Source of the DNA: Gracilinema caldarium | Lineage (GTDB): Bacteria; Spirochaetota; Spirochaetia; Treponematales; Breznakiellaceae | NCBI RefSeq assembly: GCF_029265695.1 | Contig: NZ_JAJUHW010000012.1 | Coordinates: 1-64,000, forward strand | Length of the DNA stretch: 64,000 bases | Reading direction: 5' to 3' | Notes under the pieces: generated by a model | What the model was told of the DNA's origin: nothing | Seen by the model: the letters and a program-made list of their open reading frames with translations, nothing else | Database searches by the model: none | Translations under genes and position numbers: made by a program | Part shown: positions 60,795 to 64,000 of the stretch, in pieces | Position numbering within the stretch: position 1 is the stretch's first letter | How the letters are laid out: every line of letters begins with the position of its first letter

Positions 60795-61657
60795 CGGCGT
60801 CCTCCCTGAGCTTCCATAGTTTCTATCTGCAGTTCCAGGTGGCAGACATGGTGATCTTCTTCTTCCTTTTCCTTGTAAGCCCGGAGGCGGGTCATCATAT
60901 TGTCAAAATCCACCTGGTGGCCGTCGAATTCTGGCCCATCAACACATACAAATTTGGTCTGGCCCCCTACGGAAACCCGGCAGCCGCCGCACATGCCGGT
61001 TCCATCAATCATGATCGTATTGAGAGAAACTACCGTGGGAACCTGGAAAGGCCTCGTTGTCTCGGCGCAGAATTTCATCATAATGGGCGGTCCGATAGCT
61101 ACCGCCAGATCCGGCTTGGGATCCTGGGAACAATATTCTTTAAGCGGTTCGGTAACGAGGGCCTTGCGTCCATAGGAACCGTCATCGGTTACGATAACCA
61201 GTTCATCCGCAATTTTGCGCATCCGATCTTCAAATATAACAAGATCCTTGTTCCGGGCGCCAATAATGATTATCACCTTATTCCCCGCAGCCTTCATGGC
61301 CTGCGCTATGGGATGCAGCGGAGCAACCCCGATACCACCGCCCACGCACACCACCGTACCAAATTTTTCAATATGGGTTGGGTTTCCCAGGGGGCCCAAA
61401 ATGTTTTCCACATAATCGCCTACATTTTTTGCCGCAAGCCGGTGGGTGCTGGCGCCGACGGTCTGGAACACCATGGTAATAGTTCCGGCCTTGGGATCCG
61501 CATCGGCTATAGTAAGGGGAATACGCTCACCCCATTCTGAATCGATTTGTACAATAATAAACTGTCCTGCCTTTCGGTTTTGGGCGATGAGCGGAGCTTC
61601 CACCTCCATCTCAAACACCTCAGCCGAAAGCTGTATCTTCTTGATTATTTTATTCAT
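60791..61657 (-). CDS. FAD/NAD-binding subunit with 2Fe-2S, probable NfnA
   Basis: 288 residues resembling PyrK/NfnA. FAD-binding barrel: FIIVQIDSEWGERIPLTIAD. NAD-binding: VCVGGGIGVAPLHPIAQAMKAAGNKV. The C-terminal 2Fe-2S ligands are in GTGMCGGCRVSVGGQTKFVCVDGPEFDGHQVDFD. It pairs with the downstream GltD-like subunit. AAAGGAG lies upstream of the ATG. Confidence 0.93.
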   Translation of the reverse strand: MNKIIKKIQLSAEVFEMEVEAPLIAQNRKAGQFIIVQIDSEWGERIPLTIADADPKAGTITMVFQTVGASTHRLAAKNVGDYVENILGPLGNPTHIEKFGTVVCVGGGIGVAPLHPIAQAMKAAGNKVIIIIGARNKDLVIFEDRMRKIADELVIVTDDGSYGRKALVTEPLKEYCSQDPKPDLAVAIGPPIMMKFCAETTRPFQVPTVVSLNTIMIDGTGMCGGCRVSVGGQTKFVCVDGPEFDGHQVDFDNMMTRLRAYKEKEEEDHHVCHLELQIETMEAQGGRR

Positions 61658-61679
61658 ACCCTACGATACTCCTTTATTT

Positions 61680-62435
61680 TCAGTAATAATAATACCGGAC
61701 CTTCCGCCGCTTTGGGATATACCGGCGAACTCGGAAAAAGCCGTATAAAAAGCCGCCAATATGGGCCGCATAGGCTACCCCATCCCCCCTGGTACCCCCC
61801 AGATAACCCATACCGTTTACCATCTGGAAGATAAACCAGAGTCCAATCACTACCACAGCGCTGACCGTGGTCGGAATAATATTGAACAAAAGCACCCGCA
61901 CCCGGTTTCCGGGAAAGAGTAGGAGATAGGCCCCCATAACACCCGAAATAGCCCCGGAAGCCCCCAGGGTCGGAGTCAGCAATGCATCCTGGGTAATAAC
62001 ACAGACTAGAATATGAGCCGCCGCAGAAACGAGCCCCGACACAAGATAAAACAAAAGAAAGCGGAAATGGCCAAGACGGTCTTCTACATTATCACCAAAA
62101 ATCGAGAGGAAAAGCATGTTACCCGCAATATGGGCGATACCTCCGTGCATGAACATCGCAATAAGGATAGTTACATAGACCGGTACCGGAGTCGGAGCCA
62201 GCCCCGGAACGGTATAGCGGGAGCCTGACCAGCGGTCCATAACAATTGTAGGAGGAGTCACAATATCTTTACCAGAAATAATTTCCTGAGGAACCATAGA
62301 ATATGAGTACACCACCTGGTCATCGGTACCAAAGCCTTGGAAAAAGATAAAAACCCCAATATTGAGGGCTATCAAAATCCAGGTTACCACTGGAGTCCTG
62401 AGCCTGTAAGAATTATCATCGCCGATCGGTAACAT
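61680..62435 (-). CDS. Rhomboid family intramembrane serine protease
   Basis: 251 residues. Catalytic Ser160 (GASGAISG) and His225 (AYAAHIGGFL) are present, with FMHGGIAHIAGNMLFLSIFGDNVEDRLG as helix 2 motif. The C-terminus ends in a basic and aromatic tail. It is distinct from the other rhomboid (34451-35083) in length and sequence, so not a recent duplicate. GAGGAG precedes the ATG. It lies downstream of nothing and 23 bases before the Nfn unit on the same strand. Confidence 0.93.
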   Translation of the reverse strand: MLPIGDDNSYRLRTPVVTWILIALNIGVFIFFQGFGTDDQVVYSYSMVPQEIISGKDIVTPPTIVMDRWSGSRYTVPGLAPTPVPVYVTILIAMFMHGGIAHIAGNMLFLSIFGDNVEDRLGHFRFLLFYLVSGLVSAAAHILVCVITQDALLTPTLGASGAISGVMGAYLLLFPGNRVRVLLFNIIPTTVSAVVVIGLWFIFQMVNGMGYLGGTRGDGVAYAAHIGGFLYGFFRVRRYIPKRRKVRYYYY

Positions 62436-62531
62436 GTTTGCTCCTCATCGGTTCATCCTAAGCAGAAATTGCCTTTTACACAAGACCAATATGACAATTA
62501 TGACAAAACTGTAATGCTTATAATAAGACCC

Positions 62532-62560
62532 ATGACACAAAGCACACCCTTTGATACACT
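62532..62560 (+). promoter_or_regulatory. Promoter of the UDG-like gene, leaderless architecture
   Basis: ATGACA (62532-62537), 17 bases, TACACT (62555-62560), then six bases to ATG 62567. No Shine-Dalgarno. Confidence 0.55.
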
Positions 62561-62566
62561 GCTGCC

Positions 62567-63397
62567 ATGACCGAAAGTCAATGGATCCGTTTCCAAAAGG
62601 TCCGCCATGAATATAAGACTTATATTGATGAACTTTCCTCGGCGCTTCCGGATTTATCTGCTGTTCTTTCCCAGCTGGTAGCCGTCCGTTCTGGACCGGC
62701 CTACCCGATTGAAACGCCGGTCGTTTACAATCATGCCCTGGATGATATAGGACCGGACAAGCAGATTAAAATAATCCTCGTTGCAGACAACCCCGGACGG
62801 CGGGAACAGTCCGCAGCAGAACGGCGCTACTTAGTCGGCCCCTCGGGCAAATTGGCCGATGGCTTTTTTAAACAGTACCCTGAACTAGGAATCGAATTCC
62901 GAAAGCATGTCCTTATTCTTAATAAATGCCCCATCCATACCCCCCGAACCGGAGAACTGCGGGACCTAGCCCGCCTTGGCGGCCTGAACATTGAGCAGGC
63001 GATTAAAGAGTCCCAGTCTGCCATGGCCCGCTTTATCCATCAATTTCACGAAATCTTTGCAGACGAAGCGGAACTCTGGATTATTGGCTATTCAGAATTG
63101 GGCAAGGGTAAATTATTCGAACCCTTTACCAATGCGCTTCTGAATGCCTATTCGGAAAATAATACGTGGGGAGCTCCAGCGGCGAGGCCTTCGCCGACAA
63201 CAGGGGCTTCGCCAGCGGGAGCCCCACTGCATAGCAAAAAGCCATCTCTACTCAAAAACAGTATGTATCTATACCGGCATTTTTCCATGAACCAGTTTTC
63301 GGCGGATTTTAAGAAACAACGACAAGCAGGAGAACGCGCCGAGGAAACGCTGCACCGAATCGGGCTCCAGTACCGAGCGAAAATATTTGGCTGGTAA
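62567..63397 (+). CDS. Uracil-DNA-glycosylase-like superfamily protein with low-complexity insert
   Basis: 276 residues. IILVADNPGRREQSAAERRYLVGPSGKLADGFF resembles the first motif of family 4-5 uracil-DNA glycosylases (GEAPG...RPFVGPAG), and VLILNKCPIHTPRTGELRDL the following strand (TNVVKCRPP). The catalytic residues seem altered, so activity is uncertain. Residues about 201-222 are an Ala/Pro/Ser/Gly/Thr-rich insert (WGAPAARPSPTTGASPAGAP), encoded by a palindromic DNA segment. The C-terminal region is basic. It is preceded by a promoter 6 bases before the ATG. Confidence 0.65.
   Translation: MTESQWIRFQKVRHEYKTYIDELSSALPDLSAVLSQLVAVRSGPAYPIETPVVYNHALDDIGPDKQIKIILVADNPGRREQSAAERRYLVGPSGKLADGFFKQYPELGIEFRKHVLILNKCPIHTPRTGELRDLARLGGLNIEQAIKESQSAMARFIHQFHEIFADEAELWIIGYSELGKGKLFEPFTNALLNAYSENNTWGAPAARPSPTTGASPAGAPLHSKKPSLLKNSMYLYRHFSMNQFSADFKKQRQAGERAEETLHRIGLQYRAKIFGW
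63170..63225. repeat. Palindromic in-frame segment inside the UDG-like gene
   Basis: The segment holds GGAGCTCC, then GGCGA (63181-63185) paired with TCGCC (63191-63195), then GGGGCT (63203-63208) paired with AGCCCC (63220-63225), and the direct motif GCTTCGCC. The whole segment is an imperfect inverted repeat that keeps frame, as in palindromic elements inserted in bacterial genes. Confidence 0.6.
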
Positions 63398-63473
63398 ACA
63401 CAGTGAAGGGAGGGGCCAAACTTAAGTCTGCGATTGCTTGCAATTATCATCCTCTTGAACGAAACTGGATGAG

Positions 63474-64000
63474 ATGACAATTTTACCGCGCTTCCTGAAT
63501 CCGGTTCTTTTTCAAGGTGTTAGAAAAAGGAAAAGCTACTTTGAAGGCTGGTACTTTAAGCAGTCCTTTTCCCGCGAAAAAGGTGCGGTTAGCCGTACCC
63601 TGGCAATTATCCCAGGTCTTAGTTGGGATGAAAACGGTGCAGGCCACGCCTTTATTCAAACCATAGACAGCCTGGACGGCTCAACTAACTATTTCAGGTT
63701 TCCTGCCGATTCTTTTATCTTTCAGGATAAACCTTTCTGTATCAGCATCGATAAAAATCACTTTTCCCTCGAAGGCATTCATCTCGATGTTCTGGATAGC
63801 GATACCTCCCTAGTCGGAGACCTTTCGTTCCAGAACCTTACACCAGTAAGCCCTATTATGGGCCCCTATATGTTTGTCCCATTTATGGAATGCAACCATG
63901 GCATCGTGAGCATGCATCACAGGGTAGAAGGAAAGATAACCATCATCCGCAAGGAACAAGAAGGAGAAATCCTGAACTTCGAACCCGGCATTGGCTATAT
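63474..64000 (+). CDS. Tocopherol cyclase family protein (3' end outside window)
   Basis: At least 175 residues from ATG 63474, running past the window end with no stop. It reads MTILPRFLNPVLFQGVRK, then SYFEGWYFKQSFS, the FEGWYFK hallmark of the tocopherol-cyclase-like family (PF14249), and alternating strands up to IMGPYMFVPFMECNHGIVSMHH. In bacteria without tocopherol the function is unknown. A GGATGAG site precedes the ATG. Confidence 0.85.
   Translation, partial: MTILPRFLNPVLFQGVRKRKSYFEGWYFKQSFSREKGAVSRTLAIIPGLSWDENGAGHAFIQTIDSLDGSTNYFRFPADSFIFQDKPFCISIDKNHFSLEGIHLDVLDSDTSLVGDLSFQNLTPVSPIMGPYMFVPFMECNHGIVSMHHRVEGKITIIRKEQEGEILNFEPGIGY

Overview
The window reads as chromosomal DNA of a free-living spirochaete of the Treponema/Spirochaeta type. 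The evidence is a mosaic of the archaeal/eukaryotic-type phenylalanyl-tRNA synthetase pair (pheS/pheT, characteristic of spirochaetes), a plant-like group of 6-phosphofructokinase, several lipoproteins and outer-membrane proteins implying a double membrane, and low-redundancy cytosolic genes close in type to those of treponemes. A complete trp operon argues against a host-restricted pathogen. The species assignment is inference. No rRNA, tRNA, CRISPR array, insertion sequence or prophage was recognised; gene density is high and many neighbours overlap by 4 to 30 bases.

Layout. 1-3966: end of an FKBP isomerase, a PIN-like protein with an Ala-Ala-His repeat, apbE, an aldo/keto reductase and an inositol-monophosphatase-family protein. 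3961-11045 (minus): an efflux operon running tetR, tolC-like, membrane-fusion, RND pump, PG0541-like small protein; its regulator is a single chain with two TetR domains and a near-perfect palindrome overlaps its promoter. 11051-18147: histidine kinases, a cobalamin adenosyltransferase, an AlaX editing protein, a TrmH-family methyltransferase, a SprA-like metalloprotease and a CsgG/FlgO-like protein with a probable barrel. 18227-23648: LarA-like protein with 6-phosphofructokinase, slyX, a NifU-C protein and a YgiQ radical SAM protein.

23665-30479 (minus): trpE-trpGD-trpCF-trpB-trpA, every junction overlapping, from one strong promoter. 30669-36356: small membrane protein, TatD nuclease, tRNA-dihydrouridine synthase, GAF-GGDEF cyclase, ferredoxin, rhomboid, an exported protein and a YjbQ protein. 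36495-41062: pheS, pheT, an adenosine-specific kinase, and a mazEF module whose toxin is interrupted by an amber codon. 41098-45616: an iron-handling block (erythrin-VIT1 protein, two-gene SufC/SufB-like Fe-S assembly unit, then a sensor kinase and response regulator in the same run). 45655-49477: a sugar ABC transporter without its ATPase, flanked by two small proteins. 49609-55768: two M16 peptidases, an SDR enzyme, then SlyD, a NusG-II membrane protein, a Gx-family transporter and an unrecognised membrane protein. 55778-64000: TPR protein, 5'-nucleotidase, cyclic-nucleotide-binding regulator, an NfnAB-like pair, a second rhomboid, a UDG-like protein and a truncated tocopherol-cyclase-family gene.

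The most unexpected regulatory pattern is that nine genes without a Shine-Dalgarno sequence have a sigma70-like -10 hexamer ending only 6 to 8 bases before the ATG, as expected for leaderless mRNAs. Genes with good Shine-Dalgarno sequences have normal leaders. The other strong candidates for new biology are the single-chain double TetR, the Fe-S unit tied to a two-component system, and the SlyD/NusG-II/Gx/unknown membrane gene run.
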